From Thamnidium elegans (Eukaryota; Mucoromycota; Mucoromycetes; Mucorales; Mucoraceae), in assembly GCA_025201345.1 (NCBI GenBank), contig JAIXMG010000047.1, positions 24,913 through 88,912 on the forward strand: 64,000 bases of DNA, given 5' to 3'. The first letter of the stretch is position 1; each line of letters begins with the position of its first letter. The notes beneath the pieces are model-generated. The model did no database searches and was not told the origin of the DNA. It was given only the letters and a program-made list of their open reading frames with translations. Below are positions 33,728 through 45,747 of this stretch, piece by piece. Both the position numbers and the translations under genes were made by a program.

Positions 33728-36700
33728 TTATTGGAATAACGATAATGCTTTTGCTTCTGCTTCAGATTTATCTGTGGCATTTGGCCAATCTTTATCAACC
33801 CAGTGGTTCCAATTGGGTAGAGTTATTTTAGGTTTCATACAGTGACGAACGAATGCATCTTCAGTACCGATAATGTAAAACATATGATATGTGTCTCTGC
33901 AAATCTTGTACTGCATACCAGATCTTACTTGAATGTCTTTTGCTTGATTTCCTTTAAATTTTAAATTTCTAAACACAGTTCGATTTTTTTTTTAGCTTAA
34001 GAAAATATATTTGTATTATATGTTTTTACCTCTTTAAGAACCGTGGTGTCAGTAATGATTGATCAACACCTTTTGTCTCATTAGCCCAATCAATATAATC
34101 AGACACATACTCATCGTATCCACCACATCCTTCTGTTGTTGTCGTGGTAATAGTGTTGCCATGCAATAATCGAATACTCAGTGTTCGACTTTTAAGTTTC
34201 TTTTTTTTTTTAAAAAAATACAGTCAGCAACTAAAAAAAAAGGCATATTTCTTTTAAAAATAAACTTACAAAGGTTATATGATACGTATTGTCAACAGAA
34301 TCAATGACTCCAGCAACACGTGTTCTATACGTAACAACATCACCTTGGTCTACTTCTTCTGCCTTATGTTCATTTTTAAATAACTCGTATAATTCTTGAG
34401 ATTGCGTATCTGTCATAATAATATGAATCTACACACAGAAAAAAATAAGTAAAACGGAATGTGTGTTGTACGCTACAAAAAAAAAAAAAAGAAGATATAT
34501 GCTTACGTGTCGAACAAGTGATAATACAAGCTTATCAATTGTAAACATAATATAAGCATCCGTTCCAAAATTATATCGAACGCATTCTTCGTATGTTTGT
34601 TGATCGATTTCACCTTCAAACAATTTATCAATAAGTGCCAATAACATGTTATAGTAACCATTCTTTGTATCCATTTTTAAAGCTGCGGCATATAAAAGCC
34701 CGTTAGTTTTTTCTTTCTCTCCACTCTCTTTTTCTTCTTTGTTTTTACCTTTGAACTTTCTAGGAGTGATACCTAAATCATGAGCTTCCTCGCAGGCTTT
34801 TTTAGATTTCTCTGGATGATTTCTAAACTCAGCATCCAACGCTTTCATCTTACAAAGTCTATCATACAATACTTGATACAATCGAAAGAAACAATAAAAC
34901 CCATTATCACCAAAGAAATTATACTTCTTTTGATTTTCTAAAGGAGGAGCAGTAGTGGATTCTATCAAGGCTTCCTTTTCAATTAAAGAAGCAACGGTTG
35001 CCATTTTTGGTGCAGCGGTTTTTTTCTTTTGTTGTTGCTGCTGTTGTCGTAATTTTTTAGCTTTGATAGCACGCCGATGAGCAGCAGTATTACGACGTCT
35101 ACTGTACCTAGGTCGATCGTCGTCATCCTCTTCTTCGTCATCCTCTTCCTCCTCTTCTTCCTCTTCGTCCTCTTGTTCACGTTGCAATCGAGGGGGTTCT
35201 TCATGATCTTCATCTTCATGTTCATCATCTTCTTCATCCTCATCCTCATCATCGTCATCGTCGTCATCAGATGAATTACCAATAGAAACTTTCTTTAAAT
35301 TACGCGTCAGTACATCTTTTAATAAACCATCGTCATCCTGTAACTGTCCTCTTCTAGGTCTTGTAGATCGAGAAGCGGTGACAGGCGCCTTCTTCAATTC
35401 CAATGAATCCATCGACATGACAGAAGATTTATCGTCTTCATCCACTACTTCATCCATAATAACATCTGTGGTATCAATAGTAGACGGTTCGACATCTTCA
35501 ACATCAAATAACATGGGCACCAAGGTATTCATAAAGACTCGCATAGCTTCACAGTCCTCTACATTATACACTGGCTGCCTCTCTAAAAAGAAATAAATCA
35601 ATCTAGAAACATCTTTAAATACAGCTTGATCCGCAAACAAAAACTGAAACTGAGGAAGAGATAAACCTTCCGGTTGATTTGATCTTACAGATTCAGCTTC
35701 AGATACCAAATACCTTGTGGTCATTGCTTTACGATCCGTCATTTTAAATGTTATACCCTGATAATCTAATGACTTCCAATAATTTTTTGCTTCCACTTCT
35801 CTCCAGATTTTATTCCATTCTCTTTGTGCCCTTTTCCATTCATCGTCTTTTTGCTTTAATCGTTTTAAGAGGATAGGCACTGTCTGTGCAGGATTTTTAT
35901 GTAAGAGTTCGATGATTTCAAGTCCCTTTTCGGTGCCGTAAATCTTTTTGATGATGCGTTGGTAGATGGTACGTGATGGGCTGCCTAATCCCGGTGGAAG
36001 TCGAAATCCACTCTTTTCTTCTGGTGGCATGATACTGATTTTTTTTGCAATTGGTTCAAGTAATGCAATTGTATTTAAATTAGCTTCAATATTTAAATCA
36101 TAATCGTATCTGCCAGACAATTTTTGTTAGTTTTTTTTTCGGAAGCGTATACAAGTTAATTTTTACCTTTCTTCTTCGACACGGTGCAACGCTTCTTCAT
36201 ACTGATTCTTTTTGGCTGCAACAAACCCAGTATCTTCACTAGCCCAAGTAGGATGCGAAATATAGGTATCATTCAACACATCCCAACATAAGGCATCTCT
36301 TCCAGAACACGTACGATTCTGCCACACTTTAGGCGTATGCCTATAACTAGGTCCACACAAGAACTGGTCACTTACAGATTCCTTTCTTTGATGCACAGGT
36401 AAAATGGGTACATTTTCAATAATCTCATCTTCACCGTCGTATCCAACTAATGTCTTGAACCAATCAAATAATTCCTTGTTTCCTCCAATAAAACTCTCGA
36501 CGCGGTTGACAAGGACATTTTGATCCATAATTTGTTGACTAAATAAATTTAATACTTTTAAAAAGGCGTTGTAGGTTGCCTTATTACCGATGTATGTCTT
36601 GACTTTTTCAAAGAATTCGGCTTCTTCAGCGGAAAATGTAGGGCGGGCCAAGTCGTCGGTTAAGGTGGTGGTAGTAGTGGAAGTGGTGCAGCTGTTGTTG

Positions 36701-37748
36701 GATCGGACGTCTGAGGTTTGTAGGTCCGTTTTATGGTGATGTTTTGTTCGCTTTCATATGATAATAATATTAGTTTATGTACACTAAAAAAAAAAGAAGT
36801 GTCTATTGCATTCGTGTTACCTTGGAAATACTGAGAGTAGGGATGTTACCTGATCGTTTTTTTCTTTGCTTTGGTTCAGGTAAAAATTGTTTAAATTCAT
36901 CCAACAGTTCATTTGAACTATTAAACAACACTTGTACTTCCGCATAGACCTAATAAAAAATAAAAATTAATATACATAAAATTTTAGAATAATATATACA
37001 GCTACCTCTTGAATCGGCTTTTGATCTTTTTGATAAGTCTGAAGTATCTCCAAGAACTTTTTATAGGTATCCGGTTGGTTAGCAAACCTACTTTTAATCT
37101 TGTTGACATAGGTGATGGCATGGTTAAATTCAACGGGCGCCTTCTTTTTAGATGTTGGTAATGTTGTTGGTAATGTTGCTGCTGTATGTTGTTTCGTAGC
37201 AGAGAGATCAGCACCATCTTGTCTTAGGTCAAGACTTTCAGTATCTTTAATACAAGTAGTACCTGATGGTGTTGTCACTTTAATAATGTTTCTTTCTTGG
37301 TCATCTATACTACATTCAATACGGTATCCGGGTGGTAAAAAAGTATTAAATCCTGAAATTAAAATCGGGTGACCTCTAAATAATGTCGAAACACGCTCAA
37401 TGACACCTGGTGTATCAATCCTATTATTATATATTAGTTAAAAGGAAAAGGTCGTTTTTTTTTTGCAAGTTTTTTTTTTTGTTACATTTGACTTTTAAAA
37501 TCTTTCATAATATCGAGAAATTGGTTATATACTTGTGTTTGTGATGAGAATTTGGCCTTTACTTTGTCAAGATAAGTTAAAGCATCTTTTACGTTTAAAG
37601 GTCTGTATTCTTCTACTGGATGACTATTGTCAGTGGCATCCCTATTTTTATTTTTATTTTTAAAAAAAGAGAGACTGTGTGTGAGAAAGATGTAATATTT
37701 TTTGCAAGCTTTTTTTTACCTAAATTCTTCAGGATTATCGGCAACCAT
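33728..37748 (-). CDS. SIN3: Transcriptional corepressor SIN3
   Basis: SIN3 scaffolds the Rpd3-type histone deacetylase complex in the nucleus. Nine exons keep frame: 37720-37748, 37486-37641, 37006-37420, 36821-36949, 36167-36750, 34507-36109, 34270-34428, 34030-34199 and 33728-33968 (1,161 residues). PAH1 (about 20-90) has [18 protein letters not shown] and [20 protein letters not shown]2 (150-225) has [22 protein letters not shown]3 (280-345) has [20 protein letters not shown]. The HDAC-interaction domain has [20 protein letters not shown] and [18 protein letters not shown], then [21 protein letters not shown] very acidic Asp/Glu run (codons around 35110-35270) precedes a basic patch. The C-terminal Sin3 domain includes [20 protein letters not shown]. 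Several ORFs antisense to the acidic tract are shadows. Confidence 0.95.
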
Positions 37749-38077
37749 GCTTTCTGTTCAAGTATTTATATGTAGAAAGTTTTTCTTTTTTTGTAAAAAA
37801 AAAAAGAAAGGTTTTTTGTCAAAGGTATAATGGTAAGGTGTATATTGTAAGATTTAAAAAAAAAACAGGGAGAAAAAAAAATAACGCGTATAAAATAATG
37901 TTTATAGCGGGGTTTGCATTTGTTAAAAGAGTTTATGTAAAAAACAAAGTGTGGGTGCGTGCGTGCGTGACGTTTTTATGTAACCACTCCCATGCAAAAC
38001 ATTGATCGAATACCAACATGAAAACGATGATTTATTATTTAAAAAAAAGGGGGGGGGGAGGGATTTATAAAGAATAT
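37749..38077. other. Spacer upstream of SIN3
   Basis: Purine- and A-rich low-complexity sequence with a GTGCGTGCGTGCGTG run near 37954-37968 and a GGGGGGGGG run near 38049. It presumably holds the SIN3 promoter and the UBC7 3' end. Confidence 0.5.
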
Positions 38078-39141
38078 TTACATCGTTTCAGCAGATTGTC
38101 TAACTAATCTGGAAACCTTCTTTTTAAATTGAGGGTAATTATCACGATACTCCTTCTATGAGAAAGAAAGAAAGAAAGAAAGAGTTAGTTATACTTGTTT
38201 TGTGTGCATAAAAAATACTATAAAAACTTACAGCAGCTTCTATATTTGCTGGTGATTCGTCGTTAGGACTAGATAACATGGATATAACAGATAATAAGAT
38301 CGTTTCTACAGTATGAACAGGCGACCAACGCTCACTAGCTTGTTCGTAGCCATATTTATCATCTCCGGGTGGGTGCTATAGTAACTGATTAAATAATTTC
38401 CTTTGCATTACAATCTTCTTTACTTACCAAAATAGAGATACAAACTGTGCCATCGGGATATACTATTTTTTATTTTATTTTTATAGGTCAGCAAAAAAAA
38501 AAAAAAAAAATGGTTCCTGAATTTTTTATTTACCATTTGGGTGATACATTTCAGTTTGAAAAATCATGGAAGGTGGTTCAATTGGATAACTCTACAAATA
38601 AAAATAAGATATGTAACTATTTTGAATATATATATATATGTATATAGTTGGAACTTACTTTGGGAAATGATAAACGGGCTTTAAAGAACCCACCCTCACT
38701 TTTTAGAAAAAAAAAAAAAAAAAAAAGTTAAATTTAAGGTTAACTATTATAGAGTAACCTGTCAAAATAAAACTTACTATAAAGTGTCTTCGGAACCCAT
38801 AATAAGGATCTCCCACTTACAACAACAAAACAAAAAGGAGATAAGAAAAAAAAACTTTTTTAATATAAATTGTATCTTTTTTACCTCGTAAATATTATCT
38901 TCTAAAAGACCTGCTGAAAACCCTTCGACTGGATTCTTTTGCAGATCTAGATGCCAAAAAAAAACAAAAAAAGTTTAGATTGCAGAAAAGAAGCAAAGGA
39001 AAAATTATGTGCTATTTTTTTTTTTTTTTTTTTTATATCTTTCTACTTCTTTCATTGTTTTCTCTATTCTTTTTTAAAAAAAAGGTACTTGCCTTTTAAC
39101 TGTCTAGAAAGTAAAAGTGCACTTGGATCTGTTTGACTCAT
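38078..39141 (-). CDS. UBC7: Ubiquitin-conjugating enzyme E2, UBC7/UBE2G type
   Basis: UBC7 supplies ubiquitin to ER-associated degradation ligases. Eight exons keep frame: 39093-39141, 38885-38946, 38778-38815, 38659-38698, 38534-38591, 38428-38462, 38232-38375 and 38078-38155 (167 residues, as expected). Landmarks are [58 protein letters not shown] and DGTVCISIL with the catalytic cysteine at about residue 90. The family-specific acidic insertion loop follows ([20 protein letters not shown]), then [20 protein letters not shown]. Intron 1 must use a GC-AG pair (donor GCAAGT), because no GT site keeps frame into DLQKNPVEG. Intron 7 holds a GAAA microsatellite. Confidence 0.95.
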
Positions 39142-40433
39142 TTTTCTTGGAATGGGATAAAAGAGAAGGAAAAAGAAAAAAAAAAGTCCTAGTTAATTCT
39201 GGTCCCCCAAAAAATAAACGGGGGTTTAATTATTTCGTGTGACTATATCTGTATCGTCACATGGAGATACAACCTTTTTTTTTTTTTTTTTTTGCAAAGT
39301 AGTGAGGCAAATAGCTATTATATTCTGTAGAAACAGGTAAAAATTATATCTTTTTTTAGAGTACAGAGTCAAAAACTATATGTAAGTTATTCCTCTCTTT
39401 TCTCTTATCTTTTTTCTTTATCCCGATATATATACAAGTGTGCCTTTTAACGTAAATTATGTATTCCTGGATATTCTACCTAAACATTGGTACAACACTG
39501 CTCCAAATGCATGATTTAGAAACCACGGACGATGATCTTGCAAAAAAAAAAAAACGGACTTTTAAACCCCTCTCCCAAGGCTAAGGCGTATCCTTCAAGG
39601 TCACCGGTGTGAATACTTCCCGTACAAAAAAATTATTGAATTCTTCATTTCTTCAGTCATGCCAGGTTTAATGACAGGTTTACAATTCATTATATCTCCA
39701 TTTATCTTTGATTAAAGGATTTTCTTAAAAAAAAAGCTTCAAAAACAGGAAGCATGATACCACCAAAAGTGTAAATTATACGAGAAAGAGATGGAATACC
39801 AGTAAATATATATATATATATATATATAGAAGCAATACACTGATTTGAAAAAGTTGCAGAAAAAAATGAAAATGAAACAGATATTATGGAAGATGAGGAA
39901 CTTAACCATTTGAAAATAAAAGCTTTAAACTAAATATACTTTATACAACACGAAAATCATGGAGAGTTCAGAACGGCACAGAACATCCATTATAAATATG
40001 TCTATAGTTAAACATTTGAACAATTTAGACGTTCCTGACTGTAGCTCAGTTAAAACAAATGACTTGTTGGTTTGGAGTGAATTAATAAACAAAAAATCAA
40101 TTGGTGCTTCAGTATGTCAGGGACTTCTTTCGGTTATTTATATTATGGGTATTTGATTATTCCGCATGTTGACGCTAAGTAATCGAACCAAACACTTTGT
40201 ATGATCATAGAAAAAAAAATACTCAGCGAAAGAATAAGTTTATTTAGGATATTAGGGTGGTGGGTAGAAAAAAAGGTATAATAAAAAGTATTGAGTGTCC
40301 TTAAAATATAATGCTTGTATTACTAGATAAATACTATTGGGTTATAGTAAACAGTTTGATAATTTACTTGGTTAAAAAGGTAGGGATATTTATTTTGTTA
40401 TTGTTGTAGTTGTAGAAATAGCCAATATAGTAT
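39142..40433. other. Gene-poor boundary stretch
   Basis: Contains poly-T runs, a (TA)n run near 39808-39828 and a 65-codon frame at 39959-40156 (HLNNLDVPDCSSVKTNDLLV) that I do not recognise. It marks the change from the conserved gene block to the repeat-rich part of the window. Confidence 0.5.
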
Positions 40434-40524
40434 TTATGACAAATCATCGGAATAGGTATCTTCATCGCAAATAGGATCACTACGTAAAAAAACCTTTTCA
40501 GAATGTTTTATATATTTGATAGGC

Positions 40525-41293
40525 AAAGTAACAGTTGCATTGATCTTGAAGTAGGTGACAAGTGATTTGATATTTTCGTGTCCTTCTGATTCTTGGAATC
40601 CAATCTTATTATTCTCGATATGGGATTGTTTTAGCAGTTTAACAGATTGTACAGATTGTTCAAGGCGTGTTTCAAACAACTACATAATGTTGATGAATTT
40701 TTTCAGGTTTTCTTCGCAAAATTCAGATTCAAGAGGTATTTTTACACTTCCTATGCAGTTAATACAATACAGACATTTCGATACCACAGAAAATTCCCAT
40801 ATTCTGACTTTAATAGGCGTAACTTGAATAAAATAAATGCTGCATTTTTTAAACAAACCAAAGTCACCAAAGCGAAACGACCTTCCAATTCTATGTAACA
40901 TAGATAAAACGCCATACCCAGTCTTAATAAAATCTTTTGTTTCTTTGGCATTGTTGATCAAGTTTAACGGGCCGACAGTCTCCAACATAGCAAATTCGAT
41001 ATTCAAATCTCTGTCTGTTATGACTCCGTCAGCATTATAAAAATGAGTATGATCATCGTGTAACAATGATAGCTCTTCCTGCACAGCAACAAGTCTTTTT
41101 TTCTCCAGGCAAGGACTTCATACGGGACATAACCTTACATAACGAACCACAAATAGGCCAAAAAAAAAAACCGATGGTTCAAGCTTTCTTCATCATCATA
41201 AATACCTTTATCGATATTATACAGCTCATGGGCAAAGACCTTGTACCCATCAAAGCTAAAACGAAGTAAAAGATTCTCCAGAGGCAAATATAG
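40525..41293 (-). repeat. Large inverted repeat, left arm (769 bp)
   Basis: Reverse complement of 41509-42276. The outer ends match at AAAGTAACAG (40525) and CTGTTACTTT (42276), the inner ends at GCAAATATAG (41293) and CTATATTTGC (41509). Only scattered substitutions are seen, for example the codons giving KDFIKTGYG versus KNFVKAGYG. Confidence 0.9.
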
Positions 41294-41508
41294 TACGTGT
41301 TAAATTGGCTAATAATGCTTTTGTGGTTTTAATGTTTGTTGTCATAGAATACATAATATTATTATGGATGTTAATTGAAGTGGTGATGTAGTTAGGGACA
41401 CTTTCAACAATAATATAATCCCCTTCGACTAATTCTCGAGGATAATACTTTCTGGTTTGGGCGCTACTAATTAATGAACCAATTTGGATGATATGGAGGC
41501 GTTCCAAG

Positions 41509-42276
41509 CTATATTTGCCTCTGGAGAATCTTTTACTTCGTTTTAGCTTTGATGGGTACAAGGTCTTTGCCCATGAGCTGTATAATATCGATAAAGGTAT
41601 TTATGATGATGAAGAAAGCTTGAACCATCGTTTTTTTTTTTGGCCTATTTGTGGTTCGTTATGTAAGGTTATGTCCCGTATGAAGTCCTTGCCTGGAGAA
41701 AAAAAGACTTGTTGCTGTGCAGGAAGAGCTATCATTGTTACACGATGATCATACTCATTTTTATAATGCTGACGGAGTCATAACAGACAGAGATTTGAAT
41801 ATCGAATTTGCTATGTTGGAGACTGTCGGCCCGTTAAACTTGATCAACAATGCCAAAGAAACAAAAAATTTTGTTAAGGCTGGATATGGCGTTTTATCTA
41901 TGTTACATAGAATTGGAAGGTCGTTTCGCTTTGGTGACTTTGATTTGTTTAAAAAATGCAGCATTTATTTTATTCAAGTTACGCCTATTAAAGTCAGAAT
42001 ATGGGAATTTTCTGTGGTATCGAAATGTCTGTATTGTATTAACTGCATAGGAAGTGTAAAAATACCTCTTGAATTTGAATCTTGCAAAGAAAACCTGAAA
42101 AAATTCATCAATATTATGTGGTTGTTTAAAACACGCCTTGAGCAATCTGTACAATCTGTTAAACTGCTAAAACAATCCCATATCGAGAATAATAAGATTG
42201 GATTCCAAGAATCAGAAGGACACGAAAATATCAAATCACTTGTCACCTACTTCAAGATCAATGCAACTGTTACTTT
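41509..42276 (+). repeat. Large inverted repeat, right arm (768 bp)
   Basis: Partner of 40525-41293, separated from it by 215 bp of unique sequence. Each arm encodes nearly the same protein segment on opposite strands. Confidence 0.9.
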
Positions 42277-42874
42277 ATATTCATGCATGTCTCCAGTTTT
42301 CATTTTCAAGATTAACTTTTCCCATAATTCCCAGATGCTGATGCTTTTCTTTTTATATATCACAACTTCTTCCTCAGAGTCATCACTATCGTAAACTCGG
42401 CGAGTTTTTGTTCCTTGGTTTAATTTTGGTGAATTTGAGCGTTTATTAAACTCATTAAAAATATCTTCAGTGACTTTCACAGCAGTTCCGGAAGCAAGTG
42501 ACTCTCGATTATACGTAGCCGTTTCATAACCTCTGAATATGGCTTGACTTTTTAAAGTTTTGAAATATTGAAGGCAAGTTTTATCTTCATGAATCTAATT
42601 TTAAATTTAGTCCGATGCAATAAGTAAGTGACATATTAAAAACTTACGGAATAATCATCATTTTTGTGATATCTAGCAAAATCTTTCAAGTATTGATGTT
42701 GTTTTTCATTAACCAGGGATTCTATTTCTTCCATTAAGCTTACAAACTTTTTACGACAATTGGTTTCATTTTAAGATTAAAATATTTTCCAAAGTGAGTA
42801 ATGTCGAAATGGTCATATAGCCTTTTTACATATTGCAAAGGGCTTAGGCCAGTAGGAAATTTGTCTTTATCCAT

Positions 42875-43376
42875 CAGTGATTGTTAAAAAGTTGTATGAA
42901 TAAGAAAAATAATTTTTAACAAGTGGTAATCTTGCTCGGCAACCTAAAACGGTCGTGACTTAAAAAATAAGTACAGTCTGATACACTACTATTTTATCAA
43001 TCAGATCCATCTGTATTTTATCAGTTTTTGAGACGTAAATGTGTATATGTGTTCACCTACACATCTTTTACATAAGGCATCAAGGTTGCACGAACACATC
43101 TAAGTTTTCTTTTTGCACATTTTATATTGTCGAGCAATGAGAAACATTTATGTTTCGAATGTTAATAAATATATAAATAAAATTGAAAATAAAATGTAAT
43201 TTTTATTTTATTTTTTATTTGTGTATTTATGGTTTTTGATGATATGTAATTAAAATAAATAAAAATAGCGAAGCTTGTTTTTATAATTATTTTAATATAC
43301 ATTGAAATCAAAAAAAACATTTGTAACATAAATGTTTCTCAATGGGATTATTCAACATTGTTTTCCCAACGGCGAC
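42875..43376. other. AT-rich spacer containing a 210-bp terminal-repeat element
   Basis: No gene is seen. The element at 43135-43344 is listed separately. Confidence 0.5.
43135..43344. repeat. MITE-like element with 20-bp terminal inverted repeats
   Basis: The left end CAATGAGAAACATTTATGTT pairs with the right end AACATAAATGTTTCTCAATG with one mismatch. The 170 bp between them are strongly AT-rich. No clear target-site duplication was found, so it could also be a sub-terminal part of the adjacent piggyBac-like element. Confidence 0.55.
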
Positions 43377-44620
43377 CTAGGAAAGTGCGGAAGCAGCAGA
43401 CGAACTTCTTGTTGAAGGAGGAAGGATTGGTGGTGGCTCACGCAAGTCAGAAATACAAGCTTTCAATGACTCTGTCAACCTCCGGCGGAAATTGCTATGT
43501 AATACATCCTCACCTTCCACCGTAAAGTATTTGAAAACAGAGAATGCATTAGCTTCCGCAATTCCCAGGAAGAAAGACAAGCATCGAATTTACCGAGACT
43601 GAGTTTGCATTAGATCAGATTATCCCTACAATTGTTGGCTGTATCGACTAAGCCTAAAATAAAGTGCATACTTCAGCATTTTTTTTTTTTTTTTTTTTAA
43701 AACTTACTTTTATTTTCTTCATATTCATCAAAAAAATTTAGAGGTTTGACTTAGACAATCAAACCACTGTTGGGGTCCTTGAATTTTCGAGTCTTGCCTT
43801 CAGCTGTAACACCACATGTCGGTACAATTGCTTTGGCTTTCAAATCTCGAAATGAGACAACTATCATTGATCCTCCAGATACGGTAGAAATCATAAATTT
43901 GTAAGGCCCATATTCAGTTCCAAGGGTTTGCACCATATCTACAACAGGCATACCAGCTGGCCAATATACACGTTTGGCAACCTGCATGATAAAAAACAAA
44001 TCAAGTTCCTTTAATTATCTTGCCATTTTTGGTGACCCAAACCAAGAATCCGTAACAATTGTTCTACCTGAATAAAACCATGGGCTCGTCAACCTTTTTA
44101 CTGTTGCCACAATAGTTCGATCTTCACAAAAAACTGGACCTTGAAGAAGCGGATCCCCACAAAAATACAATCGCATAAAAATAGCAGTGACATTATCAGC
44201 AATGGTTCTATATTCCTGACTAACAGGATGTGGTTTACGAGGGACTTTCTTAATGTTAGGCATTGGTTCATGCTTTCGTCTACACACATATACCTACGTG
44301 GTTCCATCGTAGTTTCCAAATGATCGTTGAAAGCGGTGGGGAAAGATCGTACCTGATATAAAGGATCTTGATCAGAGCTAAAACAATAGTTATTATAATG
44401 TGTTCTAATACTGTCATTTTAACTTACAAAGAACAAATATATGCCACTTAAGAATTAATTTAAAACGAGTAATTTCCATATAGTCACCAAGGTCGACGTT
44501 AAGAGAGAAATGGACAAGTGCTCTTTTTCCAGAGTTTAATATATCTTCTTTTACATCATATATGTTCTGGCGGTATTTTTTATGATCTTGTAAAAAAGGA
44601 TATAACGGGAACAGACACTA
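43377..44620 (-). pseudogene. Decayed piggyBac-like transposase
   Basis: PiggyBac transposases are DDE enzymes that target TTAA. Minus-strand pieces appear in family order. LGDYMEITRFKLILKWHIF lies near 44500 and DQDPLYQVRSFPTAFNDHLE near 44360. RRYMCVDESMNQCL lies near 44290, where catalytic Asp sits in the VDES motif. VKRLTSPWFYSGRTIVTDSW follows near 44050, and its TDSWFGSP carries the second Asp. Then come RVYWPAGMPVVDMVQTLG, MIVVSFRDLKAKAIVPTCGV and a C-terminal exon with LSFFLGIAEANAFSVFKYF ending at 43377. The reading frame changes several times, and the DESM-to-DSW spacing is interrupted by stops. Flanking TTAA sites and terminal repeats were not identified with confidence. Confidence 0.75.
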
Positions 44621-44639
44621 CGAAATGTTCATAGCTGAT

Positions 44640-45098
44640 TAATAGTTTCTTCGAACAAGACTCGTGGCGTTATAACAGCCGATGAACTTGTAGCAGTTTC
44701 TTGGTTTCTTTCTTGACTACTTTTTTCTTCTTTCGACGTAATTGTTCTGGTGTATCTGTATTCCTTTTTCCTAAAAAAAAAATTAGAAAATGTATTTAGA
44801 GTAAACGTTGTTTGCTAATACTTACTTTTGTATCGCTGTTCCTTCTGGTCTTGAATAGCAGCGTATTTCGGTAATTTATTTTCCTGTAGTAAAGCCTCTT
44901 GCCCAGGATATAAGACGGTTTAGCAGCTATCGCCTTAAAATATACTATTATAGGTTTTGTAGGCATATTATACGTGTAGCATAGTTCAAAACCCTCAAGT
45001 GCCTCTAGTTTTTTCATTAGGGTTTTTACATTTTCCTCAGTATACGGCTTATAAAACAGCATGCAAAGAGCCTGTTCCTTTGTAATAGTAATAGACAT
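44640..45098 (-). pseudogene. ORF with a recurring ITxEQAxCxLF domain, upstream of the piggyBac remnant
   Basis: A start at 45098 opens MSITITKEQALCMLFYKPYT, continues KKLEALEGFELCYTYNMPTK and PIIVYFKAIAAKPSYIL and reaches a GTAAGT donor at about 44824. After a TTTTTTTTAG acceptor a Lys/Arg-rich exon (DTPEQLRRKKKVVKKETKK) is open in one of three frames, but the splice does not clearly lead into it. The first 65 residues align with a degenerate frame at 56693-56932 (ITREQAICLLFCEEINEDNI). It may be the N-terminal module of the adjacent transposon's protein or of an unknown multicopy gene. Confidence 0.4.
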
Positions 45099-45536
45099 TT
45101 CGGTTTTGAAGAAAAAAAAATGAAAGTGATTGACTACACAACTAAAAAAAAAAGTGGCCATGCATAAAAATATGTTTGCCACATAGGACGTCCGGTGGGG
45201 GAAAATAGCCTGCGTTTACTTTATCTAACCCTCTGACGATTTCGACCCCTATTACGCAGAGAGTTAGAGTTTTTTTTCATTGCAACAGACATCGTTTATG
45301 TGTCAGGTATCAGGCATTTTTTTTACTACGCTAATAATAGACGGAAAATAAAATCCAATTTGCGCTGTAACTTTTATCCATTAGAAATACACATTCTGCG
45401 TAATCTGTAGGAGTTGTCATTACAAATCGGGTAAACATTGGAGCAGAAAGATCATTATATCAAACTGATTGATAGGCTCTGAAGACTTCAGATTCTGTCG
45501 GGTACTGGCGGTATCTCACTTTTAGCACAAATCTGG

Positions 45537-45747
45537 CTAGTTAATATAAAACATGTTTTCGCGCAGTCGCGTACGCTTTGTCCATTTTTGGCATTCAGCA
45601 TGTTCAGAAGATTGCTCTAAATAGACTACTGTCTTATGTTCCTCTTCAGCAGGAGTTTGCTGATCAGGCAAGTAGTTACCGGTAATGAAGAACCGAGGGA
45701 TCCCGTTATTATCCTTGTAGTTGGCTTTCAGCCAAGTTGTTGAATCC
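45537..45747 (-). pseudogene. Isolated exon of an unrecognised gene
   Basis: After a TTTTTAG acceptor the minus strand stays open for about 70 codons (DSTTWLKANYKDNNGIPRFF, ITGNYLPDQQTPAEEEHKT, VVYLEQSSEHAECQKWTKRT) before a stop. Codon use looks genuine and the segment is less AT-rich than its surroundings. No upstream exon was found. Confidence 0.4.

Larger units (their letters stand above)
40434..42874 (-). pseudogene. Unrecognised gene rearranged by an inverted duplication
   Basis: Read on the minus strand, an N-terminal part starts at 42874 (MDKDKFPTGLSPLQYVKRLY) and loses frame by one base near 42775. It continues KKFVSLMEEIESLVNEKQHQ, crosses a GTAAG intron and reaches TRRVYDSDDSEEEVVIYKKK and IWELWEKLILKMKTGDMHEY near 42277. 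There it enters an inverted copy (42276-41509) of its own downstream part. After a 215-bp spacer (KYYPRELVEGDYIIVESVPN on the minus strand) the sequence continues through the normally oriented copy to 40434. That copy contains EELSLLHDDHTHFYNADGVI, ETVGPLNLINNAKETKDFIK and VTPIKVRIWEFSVVSKCLYC, and ends CDEDTYSDDLS. The family is unknown to me. It resembles multicopy hypothetical proteins of Mucoromycota. Confidence 0.5.

Noticed and set aside
34983..35282. ORFs on both strands across the acidic part of SIN3
   Set aside because: They arise from GAT/GAA repeat codons of the acidic tract. The SIN3 frame is continuous and conserved.
38160..38182. GAAA microsatellite near UBC7
   Set aside because: It lies in an intron of UBC7 and is ordinary simple-sequence DNA.
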